This document shows, in pieces, positions 23,511-34,258 of a stretch of 64,000 nt of DNA. Position numbers and translations under genes: made by a program. The stretch's first letter is position 1. Each line of letters starts with the position of its first letter. The stretch covers positions 155,754,858 through 155,818,857 of the forward strand of contig NC_084794.1 in the NCBI RefSeq assembly GCF_963169125.1, in the 5' to 3' direction. The DNA comes from Humulus lupulus (lineage: Eukaryota; Streptophyta; Magnoliopsida; Rosales; Cannabaceae). The notes under the pieces were generated by a model. That model was given only the letters and a program-made list of their open reading frames with translations. It did no database searches and was not told where the DNA came from.

Positions 23511-23522
23511 GCTCTGATACCA
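23511..23522 (-). other. Tekay primer-binding site (tRNA-iMet)
   Basis: Minus reading tggtatcagagc is an exact match to the initiator-tRNA PBS consensus, three bases inside the 5' LTR end at 23526. Confidence 0.9.
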
Positions 23523-23525
23523 AGT

Positions 23526-25290
23526 TGTAACGCCCTGCTAATTAGGGTCCATTACCATGTGTGTTTAAAATTGGTGTTGGACTTGCTATACAAGTCATTT
23601 GAAATAACACAAGTTATTAAGCCACTAAGGGTTAATGTATTTAAAATGTTGATCAAGTCATAAACGTTTTCAATAAACAAAAACTTTGGTCTTCACATGG
23701 GATCCTCAAAATAAAACTTTAAAAGTTGGTTACGATTCCAAGGTTACAAAATAAGTCGACGTAGGCGGCAAACTGGGTCCAACCCTAGCTTCCTTCACAT
23801 TTCTCGGCCACGGCGATCGAGCGAACTGCATATGTACTCATCACTGCCATCGCTCTCCAACTCATGGCTGGCCAAGCTTCTCCTTACCTTATTTGCTCCA
23901 CAAAGCACCTGCGAGCCAAAAGACTCAGCTAGAAAACATATTCAAACAATTCACAGAATAATACAGCAGGCGTAGTAGTAATAACTGGAACTAAGCATCA
24001 ACACTATTCAGATCAGCAACCATAGGATTGCAGAAATGCGTGTTGCACTCCCTTTTTATTCTTATGGTATCCGAGCCAGTCAAGTTCATGGTGCACTCCC
24101 AAGGTGGCCCAACCATAGCGCCTTGCGCTCAATGCGCGTAATGCAGGTCTTGGCTAATAAACCGAGTCTTGCAGATCCTTGACTTGTATGTCGAGCCTCA
24201 CAGACCCCCGACTTATAAGTCGAGCCTAACAGACCCTCGACTTATACGTTGAGCCTTAAAGACCCTCGACTTATAAGCTGAGCCTTCAAGATTCTCAACT
24301 TATTGGTCAAGCCCCCTTAAATCAAGTATGCCCTCGACTAGTAAGACGATCTTTAACCAGATACATCACAAATCCTTGGCTTATAAACCGAGCTTCCTTG
24401 TCATAATAGACAATCACATAATACATTGCTCGTACATACAGATACAATGCATTACAATACATTAAAACATATATACACAAGGATAATCATAATCATGCCC
24501 ATTTACAGGGCCAATGCCTAAATCAAGACTATGTTCAGCATTAGGGCCAAGACCTAATCATGTATATCATATTTCAGGTGCAATTTTCTTACCTTTGGTC
24601 CAAGTACAAGCTACCAATGAACGACCTTTGAGTATGATCCTTATTCCGAGCCCTTAATGATGAACTAGTCACAACCACGATAAAGGATCCTATCAATAAT
24701 GAGTGAATAAAGGCTTCCAGACTGAGTCTTAGCCTCTTGGACATCGAATTCCACTAAACCGAGTAGTAAGATCGATCTCGATCCCTTAGGGTTGAGTTTC
24801 CGCTCTCACAAACCCTCTCAGGGTTCAAAACCCCTTAAGCACCGCGACCCCATGCCCCAGCGCCGCTGCTCGCCCCAAGTTAGAGTCTCAGCCTCACTTT
24901 TTACTAAACACATGCTGTGGCGCTCCTCACAATAGAGCCCTCCCTATCTCCTTGGGTTCAAAAGGGTCGCAACCCAACCCCCTTCGAACCTAGAATTCTT
25001 GGGTTTTACCTCTGCCAAACCCAATCAAAATTACCCCAAATCAAACATAAAATCTCAGTTCAATACCCATAACCGATTTAACACCTCTTCTGCAACAAAA
25101 CCTAACTCTGAACTTGATTGTAGCGGGTCAAAATTACTAAAATTCCTTTGTCATAAGAAACGGGCCCACACACATATTTAATTCACATAATGACATGCTC
25201 ATACTATATTAGCACATAATTAAAACAATTATCGCCTCCCGACCCCCTAATTTAGGCATTAAGCCATATTAGGGAATTTGGGATGTTACA
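23526..25290 (-). mobile_element. Tekay element 5' LTR, internally deleted
   Basis: 1765 bp with TG...CA ends and high similarity to the 3' LTR. Around 25110-25130 it jumps from the equivalent of 17440 to about 18110 of the other LTR, losing some 670 bp. In this minus orientation the lost part is the U3/R side, where the promoter is expected. A GC-rich cassette at about 24836-24920 matches the one near 17110-17300. Confidence 0.88.
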
Positions 25291-25295
25291 AAGAA

Positions 25296-26597
25296 TGTAG
25301 ATGTTGATGTATTTTCTCATCCTCTGCTACTCTAGCCTCTAAAATTCGCAATCCAATGTTATATTAAAAGTTAACCCTAATCCCTTTTATAGCCCCTTAA
25401 AAATTACATTGAAAAATCAAAATTTATGAAAAAAATTTATCGCAAGCTACGACCAGTGATTCCTGGTGGCTGCATTCACGAAACTTTTCTGGGCATACTA
25501 TGCGCGCTGGCCACGACCAGGTGTTTATGGTGGATGCGGCTACTAGTCTTTGACTCCCAGGCCGTGACTAGTGATTCTTGGTGGCTAGGGCCATAGCCCA
25601 AATTCTGCTCACGTGCTTTTTCTTTGTCATCTGCAACTTTAAGCTTGAACCTCGAGTTTATGGACTTCTAAAAAGCTTCAAACTAGTCGTAAACATCATT
25701 TTCTCGAGTCCTATCATTGCACATCAATTCCTAACCAAAAAAATACATCAAATTCATCAATAATACCTATAAAATATTTTTATGGCTTAAAAATGAAAGA
25801 CTCATAAAACAAAGCTAAGAACACCTAAAAACACTAGAAATTAACATTATCTAAATGTGAAAGAATAACAAATATAATATCCAAAATGCCATTATAAAAT
25901 TCCCCCACAGTTAGACTTTGCTAGTCCCTTAGCAAAACAACAAATAAAAACTAAAAACTAAACAAATAAATACATATGCAATGGTTTTCTCAAAAGTGTT
26001 AGTTGTCTCAAAAATTGACCAAACAAATAAGTTATAAGAAAATTCGAATTCCACATTCCTTATAATTTGAACTCAATGCCTAGTCACCACTTAAACTCGA
26101 TCTATTTATGATTATGCACAATTAAACCTACCAAAACACAAACATTCGAATCAATTTATACATGCCATAGTATGTTTTAAACTCTCATATATAATAGTAT
26201 TTTCATGAAAAACATCCACTCCATAGACATTTACCAATTTTTTTCCACTAATGTAAACACACATAATCAAGAATCAAAAGGTCTTTAAAATCTTATAATG
26301 CAAGGCTAAGGTTGAAGGTAGATGAAAAATGAATATTTAAGCTTAAATCACATCATAGCCTATATTCATTCTAATCTTTAGATCTTCCACATACTTCCCA
26401 TATACTTCAAAAATACATAATCTCTCAATTTCCTTCTTTTCCCACACACTAATACTTTTGCTAAAAATTTTTTTTTCAATATTTCTCCATGCAGATTTTT
26501 TTCTCTATTTTTTTCTTTTCAATTCAACTCATTGGGAGGAATAGTAGATTATATACTTTCACATTATAAACTAACAAACCAATAAAACTGCCCCATC
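25296..26597. other. Unclassified repeat, right half
   Basis: This continues the sequence interrupted at 15800. No coding region. Holds a cassette at 25446-25590 in which cgaccagtgattcctggt-like inverted units recur three times, and a tcccccacagttagactttg block at about 25911 resembling phrases seen in plant repeat 3' regions. It ends where the Tat2 LTR starts. Possibly a non-coding LTR-element part; class undetermined. Confidence 0.5.
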
Positions 26598-27876
26598 TGT
26601 TGGCAGCAGAAACTTGTCAACGATATATGGATGAAAAACTCAAAGCTTGTTATAGAAAATGCGTAGATTGAACTTAGGGAATACTTAAGAAAGAAACACG
26701 TAGAAAAAAAATGGAGGAAAATCTCTTTTATTGCTTTACCATCTCTCTCTACAATGAATTTCCAACCCCTTCATTTGACGGGTCGAAGCCTATTTATAGA
26801 TGGGCTCTAATGACCTTTGATACAAGGTGGTCCCAAGTGACAGGTTTGTACTTTGGTACCCTATCAGAATAGTGGGGCATGATGTAGAGGAGTAGAGGAT
26901 CATGGTGTCGGTTGTCGATACAGGGACAGAGGTATGCAGGTCATGTCACCACCTTTTGTACGAATTCGTACCACCACTACTTGTCGGGCTTTCATGTCAG
27001 ATTCACGCCCTTGCCTCCCTTAGGGTCGTACACCTCGTACCTGTTCACGTCCCCCGTACTTGAAGGTCCTTCTCCCATTTCCAAAATATATCTTCTCTCA
27101 TCACCATCTAATATTTTGCTAAGTGTTGGACACACTTACTAATTCTCCTTCTATACTTAGGAGGCTTGGGACATATGGTACGTGATGAGGTAATGAAGCC
27201 CTCATTACGTGTGGCCTTCCTCCATGCCCTGACACCATGGCAACAAGGCCCTTTGGATATTTTTCATATTGGTGAAGTGTCTTTTGCTCATAGAGGGTGT
27301 CACCCCAATATGATCAATACTGCGAGGCACTTGGTGTCGCGAAGAGTGCGCGAGGCTTGGCTGGCTGCACCATGTGAAGCCTCTCAATGCGAGGCCCTTG
27401 CTGTCGTGAGGGGTGTGTGAGGCTTGGCTGGCTGCACTATGTGAAGCCTCTCGGTGCGAGGCACTTCGATGTTGCGAGAGGTGTGTGAGGCTCAACAAAG
27501 CCTTCAATAAGCGACCCCAGCCTCGCTTGGCCAACCTCGCTATGTGAGGCCCTCGCCATGTGGGACTTCAAGGCAATGAGGCCTTCACAACGAGATCCTT
27601 GGCTTCGCGCATAGGTGAAGTGTCTTCGGCACACGACTTCGCGCATGGGCGGTGTCGCGACATCTGGAGCAATATGGTGAGGCGCTGGGGGCTCATGTAA
27701 TGTCTTTAGGGGCGCAAGGTGTAGTCAAGCTGGGCCTCGCATAATGAGGCCTTCACCCTCAGATGCTAGTCTTCTTCAACGCAAGCGACGTAACTCGTAG
27801 AAGACTTGACACATGTTGGCATAAAGAAGTCCTCCTTCCCGAGTGCCTTGCACCTTTAGTGATTTTCCAACATTCA
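26598..27876 (-). mobile_element. Tat2 3' LTR
   Basis: 1279 bp. The left end tgttggcagcagaaacttgt pairs with tgttgatgacagaaactcgt of the other LTR; the right end is acattca. TATA-like ctatttata on the minus side near 26790. Contains about three units of the 64-bp minisatellite. Confidence 0.85.
27320..27490. repeat. 64-bp minisatellite, about 3 units, Tat2 3' LTR
   Basis: Units run gcctctcggtgcgaggc-cttg-tgtcgcgaggggtgcgcgaggcttggctggctgca. Each begins with an inverted gcctc...gaggc pair. The other LTR has about seven units. Confidence 0.75.
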
Positions 27877-28682
27877 TACTTGCCCCTGAGTCTATAAGTA
27901 TACTTTTAAGTGTCCTTGTAGACTCTTTCCTCTTCTCTTGTATGATATGAATTCAATTGGAGCTTCACTTTACTCAAGGAAGTTTAGGGGCTCAACATTG
28001 GTGTGTTATCTGATGGTGTTTGAAGAAACACACAGTGTATTTGGGTGGTTTGTTTCTTTGTAGTGTCTAAGGAAACACAAAAACCAACTAGCTTTGTTGG
28101 TGATCCAAGTGTGTCCCTAAGATCGAATAAGGACCAACCATTTCCAAACATAGATCCCAACGTTGCTAAGGCCCTTGATTTCGACCATTCACCCTAGACT
28201 TGATCCAAGGGCTTCAAAGTCTTGGCTCTCCTTATAGATACCTCCATTCTTGGATTCATTTTTCACAACCAAAACTTGTCTAGCCTAGTGGTATCCCATT
28301 GAGGCTAATTCCAAATGCTCCAAAGTTCTATCCTCCAAAGCTCCAAAGTTTTTCCCCTTTAAATTCGTCTCCATTTTTTTTTACTTATTCTTCCTTGTCC
28401 CATGATTTCTTTGCATGGAGCATATGGTGTTTTCACTTAGGAGGTTGTCTCCACACCCTGCAAATCCTACCCCTTGCACACCCATGGACTCATTTCTGCA
28501 CATCCAAAGGTTCATCCGCGCACATCTAAGGAGGTGCATAGACGAACCCAGGTATACTTTCCTACCTCAGTGATATGCATGTCTCTCTTATCTCTTATAC
28601 GAGGGTAGGGACATAGGTTAGTATGTCATAGGGTCAAGCAGTATGCAGGTAGACGCAAGACACATAGAGGGCCTTTTAGGGG
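27877..28682 (-). other. Tat2 PPT and 3' spacer
   Basis: 27877-27900 on the minus strand is a modest purine-rich tract (agactcaggggcaagta) at the PPT position. The remainder is non-coding; the block at 27890-27950 matches the Tat3 spacer at 13540-13600. The open frame 28299-28529 has no recognisable feature. Confidence 0.6.
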
Positions 28683-30621
28683 TTGATGAAGTCAATTACT
28701 CACAAACCGCCCGTTGTCTCTATCCATGTATCAAACATGTCGAGGAGGACTTCCGACAATTCTGAAAATGCGGGTATCATGTCCACTCTTATCCATGTTA
28801 AGCTTGCCAACATTCTTAAGGACCACCAACTAACGTCGGACATCAACTTCATAATTCCAACACGCCAGGACCGTGCATCTGAGCTGCCCGAGGGGCTCGT
28901 TGCTTTCAGCGGCTCAATAATCAAATCTAGTGGACTCTTGCTGCTTCATCCCTTTTTTGTCAAGGTGCTCAACTATTTTGAGCTGGCACCCCTCCAACTG
29001 TCCCCCAACTCTTGGGTTGTGCTCAATTGTTTATACGTATTATACAAATAAGTGCATCGTAGAGGGCCTTCCATGAGTGAGGTCCATCACCTTTATACCC
29101 TTAGGGTGAACCCAACCACCCTCAGCTTCTATCAGCTCAAGAAAGCCATGGCCCTCACAGGGTATCCCCTTGTGGAGGGTTCCATTTCCAATAGGGGCTC
29201 GTGGAAGAGTGACTTCTTCTTCACCAACAGCATGTCCACCCAACATACGCGCTTGAACACTTCAAGTAAGCTTATTCCCACCTTGAGTTCGTATATAAGA
29301 AATTTCTATTTTACCCCATTTTTCTGGTTTATCTAACTATGGTTTTTTTTTTTCTTGATCATAGGTCTCGAAGGGGTCGTCAGCCCTACCTTGAAATCAT
29401 CTGCCCTCGATCGAGTGGCAGAGATCCTTGGTGTGTCGGCCTTGCGCAAACAGGCCTGTGGCCTTTTTACAGAGGGCAATCTTTATTTGTACAAGCTGAT
29501 ATCTCCAAATCAAGTTGTTTCCTTATGCTTTGTCTCGTCCAAATCTACTGTTCCGTGGATATATGGTTGTGATGAAGATAGTTATAATGAGGAAGCTGAA
29601 AAAGATTACATCTACCCTTCGGGTGACCATATGGAAATGGAGGATGAAGTCGAGGTGGATTCTGAGAATTATTCATGTTTACGGTCCTTGGCTGGCGGGG
29701 CTAGGGATTTTGCTGACGACGGACACACCGATGGTGTTATTTCTCAAGTCTGCTTTCAACACCCATGCTCCCCCCTTCTATCCTGAAGAGGAACTTTTTC
29801 CTTCCTTCTTTTGGTGATGCCTTTCCACCCTCGAGGGGGCGTATGAGGCAAGCATCTTCGGGTGCCTCTCTGCCTAAAGTGGTGACTCCGCACCCCTCTG
29901 CCTCTCGTGCCTCTACAGATGGATCATGACCCTCTCGGTCTCCTTCCTTGTCTAAGCATGCCTCGACGGGTATACATGCTTCCCCCCGTCGTGCTAATGT
30001 TTCCGCTTCTAGAGGTCATCCTCTGGCAAGCCAGTAAGGAGAAGACATGAACCGCTACATGAGCAACATTCCAGATGCCGAGTAGGGTGAGGCTTATATA
30101 CGGGCCTCTATGCAAGTATTTGTCAAAATACTGTATGTATGTGTTTTTGGTTTTGATATCGCTTGACCATTGATGTTTTATTTTGTTTCTTTGTCCTTAC
30201 TTATGCTTCCATCCTGGGTCATCAGCTTGTCACCTCTAACTCCTCATCCACACAATGGCTACAACTCGAGCTTAAGGGGGCAATGAAGAATCTCTCAGTG
30301 GTCGAGGAAGAAAAGGATAGTTTGTCCACACGAGTCTGCGACTTGGAGGGTCAGCTTGCTGAAGTGATTTACCAGAGGGACGCTACACTGGCCAAGGCTA
30401 CTTCGACCTCTCAATCCAACACTAGACTTGAAGCTACTATGCACACTCTAAACAAGAAGATTAATGCACTTGAGGCTGAACCTGTGAATGCTGAGAATGG
30501 CGTAATTGAGTGCACGCTAAATGCCATTGGGAGGACCAATCCTGATGTTGACCTCTCTCTCTTTGGAGAGTATGCAATTGGGAAAAAAATTGAGTGGAAA
30601 GGTCAGGGTGGAAACTCGTAG
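28683..30621 (+). pseudogene. Antisense accessory ORF of Tat2 (gypsy-type 'Transposase_28'-like protein)
   Basis: The N-terminal domain at 28779-29250 includes LLLHPFFVKVLNYFELAPLQLSPNSW, the pattern of the plant gypsy-associated domain annotated as putative gypsy-type transposon (PF04195). An in-frame TAA at 29049 interrupts it. Probable introns at 29266-29364 (gtaagc...catag) and about 30116-30223 (gtattt...tcatcag) separate the exons. Exon two is acidic; the last exon is coiled-coil-like (EEEKDSLSTRVCDLEGQLAEV) and ends GKKIEWKG. It faces opposite to gag-pol. Function unknown. Splice sites are inferred from sequence only. Confidence 0.7.
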
Positions 30622-31599
30622 ATCCTTCTTCAAGGCTTATTTGTATACATATATGTTGCTGTCATGTAACCCTCCATATTTTTTTTCCTTTTTTTTTGGG
30701 ACTCCCCATAAATCTTTAATGGTGTGTGGGACTCTTGATTTGTGTGTCCTTGTTTATTTTTTATATCAACTACGAGCATGCAGTGGCCTTTCTTTCCTTT
30801 ACCATTCTCTTTTGGTTATCAATTGTAAGGGACTTTGATAAATCCCTCTTATTTTTTGATGAATTCCTTATCTCTTCCTTGGAATGATGATGATAGTCTT
30901 TTTAGTCCACCTTGACTATACTTGTAAGGACACGATAACCCCTTGGGTTCTCAGTATCCTTTTAAATTCTTTGCACGTGCTTGTTATTATGTGGGAGAAG
31001 CGTCCTTCTTGTCATTATGCATAGTACTATTTTTACAAGGGTCTCTTTTAGGACCCTTTTTGGCTAGACGGCTTGGTGGCCACTCTAGGCTTATTGGTGG
31101 ATGCTCTTTCTGTGGCCTTTCCTCTCGTGGAGGTATCAGCCTTTATTAGGAGGTTCTTCCTATAGGACTTTTTGACCCTCTTGATGTTCTTGAGGGTAGC
31201 TAATCCTTGTGAACTCAAGAGATGCCTTGCAAGGTTTTCTTCCTTATTTTTTTTTATAAGGGTCTCTTTTGGGACCCTTTTTTATTATATCTGCCCCCCA
31301 AGTGGTTGGTGAGATTTATCTCGTCGGGCACTTTGATCATTTTTCTCATGCACTTTGACAATTCCAATTGGTGATAGGTACACGGGAGTTAGACACGTGC
31401 TCACATAAATGAGGGGTGTGACATGCCAATAAGAAACATATTCATTAAAAATGAGTAGAGTACATAGGTATCTATGGAAACATTGGTCTTACTACATATC
31501 CGAGCATCTAGGTTAACCCTATAAATCATAGATGCTTTTAAGGGGAGGACTCACAACTATGTTGGGGGCTAACTATGGTAACCACTTTGATTTATCATA
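30622..31599 (-). other. Tat2 spacer between accessory ORF and protease
   Basis: T-rich, no conserved coding. The block 30990-31060 matches Tat3 at 14170-14230, marking a conserved piece of Tat 3' spacer. RT, RNase H and integrase should lie just right of here and are absent, so a deletion of several kilobases is inferred near 31400-31600. Confidence 0.6.
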
Positions 31600-32276
31600 C
31601 TAAAAGTGGAGCTTTACCCGATGTTCCCTCTCAGGCACGTATGCACAACCATCGATTCTGATCTCCTCGGTAACTTGGGGGTTGAACTCATGCGGGTTTG
31701 TGCTCCTATGCACTACCATCGCCATAGGTTCTAGCGGTTTCATTACTGTGCAGATGGACATGTTATAACATTCCCTTGCTTCTTTCTGTTCCCCTTTGAT
31801 GATCGCTACCCCCAAGGAGCTGGGAATTTTATGGCCAAGTGGTATACCAAGGTTATCGCCTTCAATTCTCTCAGAGAGGGTCTCCGTAATAACACGTTGA
31901 AGGCTGAGGAACAACTTACTATGATAAAGTTTGTCATTATAGTGGTCTGTCTGGGCATCTCACCCATGGTAAGGGCCAACTCAATTGTGCCCAGGGGCTG
32001 TATCGAGTCTCCTGTAAACCAATACAAGGAGGTGTTGCAGGGCTTTAGGTTCCTGATGCCCAGTCCCATCTTCTCTAAGGACGGGCGATATAGGATGTCT
32101 ACGGAGCTCCCATTGTCTACCAGAACCCGATGCACCTTCATGTTAGCCAGTTGTACACTTAACACCAAGGGGTCATTGTGCGGAAAATTTACACCCCGCG
32201 CGTCTTCTTCGGTGAAGGTTATTGAGTCATTTAACCCCTTATATTTTTTCGGTGGTCGTTTTTCTAAGCTTAGCAT
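31600..32276 (-). pseudogene. Tat2 aspartic protease
   Basis: A 156-codon frame covers ITFTEEDARGVNFPHNDPLV, the active-site region VHRVLVDNGSSVDILY and the distal NVLLRRPSLRELKA loop. It matches Tat1 at 6440-6960 and shows that the Tat1 copy has extra sequence. The frame then shifts into 31600-31914. No RT follows. Confidence 0.87.
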
Positions 32277-34190
32277 GCATGGGGTTTGACTTCGTATGGC
32301 TTCCTTGGAGTATCTATCTTGCCCCTTTCTCGATTCTCCTCCGTATCCTGGTCCTCCGAAGATCTTCCTCGCCTTTCCTTGAACCTCAAGGGCTACATCT
32401 CATGCTCATGGCGAGAGTGGTCTATCATAAGATCTTTCATTTTCTCTTCGAACAAATCTACCCAAGTTCCCCCTACGTATGAGTTCTTCAATTCCACCTT
32501 CAAATGAGTGCATTCCGTTGTGGTGTGGCCAATGTCTTTATGATACTGACAGTAATTTCTGGGGTCTATCTTCGACCTATCTCTCTTCATTGGGGGGGGG
32601 GGGGGGGTCTCCTGAAGAGGACCTGATTCTCATTCGCTATAAAGATATGCTCCCTGGTATGTGTTAGGTCAGTGTAGAAGGTGTGAGATGTTTGCCTATG
32701 ATTACCTCCGTGTTTGTGCTTCCTCCGGTGGTCATCTCTTGGCCCTTCATACACCCTTTTCTTTTTTGCGTCATTCAAACCTTCAGGGGCTAAGGGCTTG
32801 ACAAGTGATGCCTTCAGGTTCTCATGGCCATCTTAGACATGAATGTACTTTTGTGTCCATTTGTAGAAATTGTCTAAGTTAGAGATCTCCCTTTTTAGCA
32901 TGTTATCCCACAACGACAATTTTTAACTCCCCACAGGTTAGGCTTCCAATTTTGATTGCCTCCATACTAACCTATGGATATAAATCTCCAGGCTCTCTTC
33001 TTCTCCTTGTTTCACATTAGCGAGGCTGGTGCCCGACATGCTGTAATTACGCACAGCGTAATGTTGTTGGAGAAATTTATCATAAAATTATTGCCAAGAC
33101 CTGATGGACCCTGACCGGAGTCTCTTAAACCACTTGTACACATAGGACACTTTAATGTGATGGAAAAACAGTGGCATCTGGCTCTTCTGGTAATTTCCCT
33201 TAACCTCATTAGGTCATTGAACTCATCAATATGGTATTTTGGATCTGTGTTGCCCTTGTAAGGGGTCATGTGAGGCTCTTTGAAGTTGGCTGGGAGCCGC
33301 ACGGCTTGGATTTCTCTAACAAAGGGTGATTCGTAATCAAACTCATCGTCAACAATATGTCCCCCAGACGCGGTGATTATCTTGCTCCATAGGATCCTCA
33401 TCTCAAAGTCTAAGTCTTGCCTCCTTTTGTTCCTGGAGCCTCTCAATTCGGATGGGTTGGCATTTCATTTCCTTTTGTCTTCCGGGTGAGCCATAGGAGG
33501 TGTCGTCCTTACTTTTAACCTACTTCAATTGAGCTTGTCTCTTAGGTCAGGGGGTGCCTCCTTAGAGGTGACTTCAGCTTCATTCTTACGACGAGTGTTG
33601 TGTCTCCGCCTTTGTTCCTAGTTGTACTTTGCCGGCCTAGGTCCTTCATGGTGCTTTGTCTGGGGAGTGTTACTGGTGGAAAGTCGGGTTATTTCATCAT
33701 CTACTGGGATAGTGGTTTCCCCTCTTTCATCCTCCTTCTCCTTATACTTGGGAAGGGGTATGCTCAATTTTCCTTATAGAAGGCAATTTAAAACCTCTTG
33801 TATGTTCTCTATTGTGGTCTCCAGCCTTCGATTCTTTTTCTGTAACTCACGAATCTCATCCTCATAGAAGCGAGTCCTTGAGCTGGAACTCACCAAGTGC
33901 ACTCGGGGACTCTTGCCTGGCCTATGTGTCAAGGGACCCTGATTTTGGTGGCCAAAGCATGGTGCCACCAGGAATTGAGGATGTGGGTGCGTTGGTGGCT
34001 CTGAATGATCTCCGCTGAGTTGGACAGCTGGGGATGATACTTCCTTCTCCTTCCTCGGGGAAGGATGTTCCTCTAGCATATCTCCATGCTTAGGCGGAGG
34101 AGGGTCTTTCCTGGAGGACCTCAGCTGTCCTCTGTCCAGGTAAACCTCAACATCTTGTAGTAGACGTAAGCATTTCGAACGCCTTGGCAT
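32277..34190 (-). pseudogene. Tat2 gag (decayed)
   Basis: Start Met at 34190 (MPRRSKCL). The N-terminal part is proline-rich, with a coiled segment YEDEIRELQKKNRRLETTIE at about 33790-33850. The conserved gag block IQAVRLPANFKEPHMTPYKG lies at about 33250-33320. The nucleocapsid end [15 protein letters not shown] lies at about 32510-32555. A 16-base G run at 32592-32607 (C run in sense) coincides with a frame change between the last two segments. Same family as the Tat1 gag. Confidence 0.87.
32592..32607. repeat. Poly-G homopolymer (16 G)
   Basis: An uninterrupted G run within the Tat2 gag region; on the coding strand it encodes a short proline run and shifts the frame. Such runs are replication-slippage and sequencing-error prone. 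Confidence 0.9.
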
Positions 34191-34242
34191 TTTTCCTTGT
34201 TGGAACTGATGAAAGAACATTGGCTTGATACTAGTTCTTCCC

Positions 34243-34257
34243 ACAGACAACGTCAAA
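34243..34257 (-). other. Tat2 primer-binding site
   Basis: Minus reading tttgacgttgtctgtgg directly follows the LTR end at 34259 and is a diverged form of the tttggcgccgtctgtgg motif found at this position in Tat elements. Confidence 0.6.
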
Positions 34258-34258
34258 C

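Larger units (their letters stand above)
15806..25290 (-). mobile_element. Complete Tekay/Del-type chromovirus LTR retrotransposon
   Basis: All structural parts are present in minus orientation: 5' LTR 23526-25290, PBS 23511-23522, gag, protease, RT, RNase H, integrase, C-terminal chromodomain, PPT 18311-18324 and 3' LTR 15806-18310. A 5-bp target duplication aagaa flanks it at 15801-15805 and 25291-25295. Domain order and the chromodomain place it in the Tekay/Del clade of Ty3/gypsy. Each coding domain has stops or frame changes, so it could move only with proteins from elsewhere. It split the unclassified repeat at 14931-15800/25296-26597. Confidence 0.93.

Noticed and set aside
23511..23522. 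tRNA-like sequence at the Tekay PBS and similar PBS sites
   Set aside because: Only the 12-base complement of a tRNA 3' end is present; no cloverleaf can be formed around it.
27166..27646. Overlapping frames of 69-109 codons on both strands
   Set aside because: By-products of the Tat2 LTR minisatellite; the same happens at 34785-35420.
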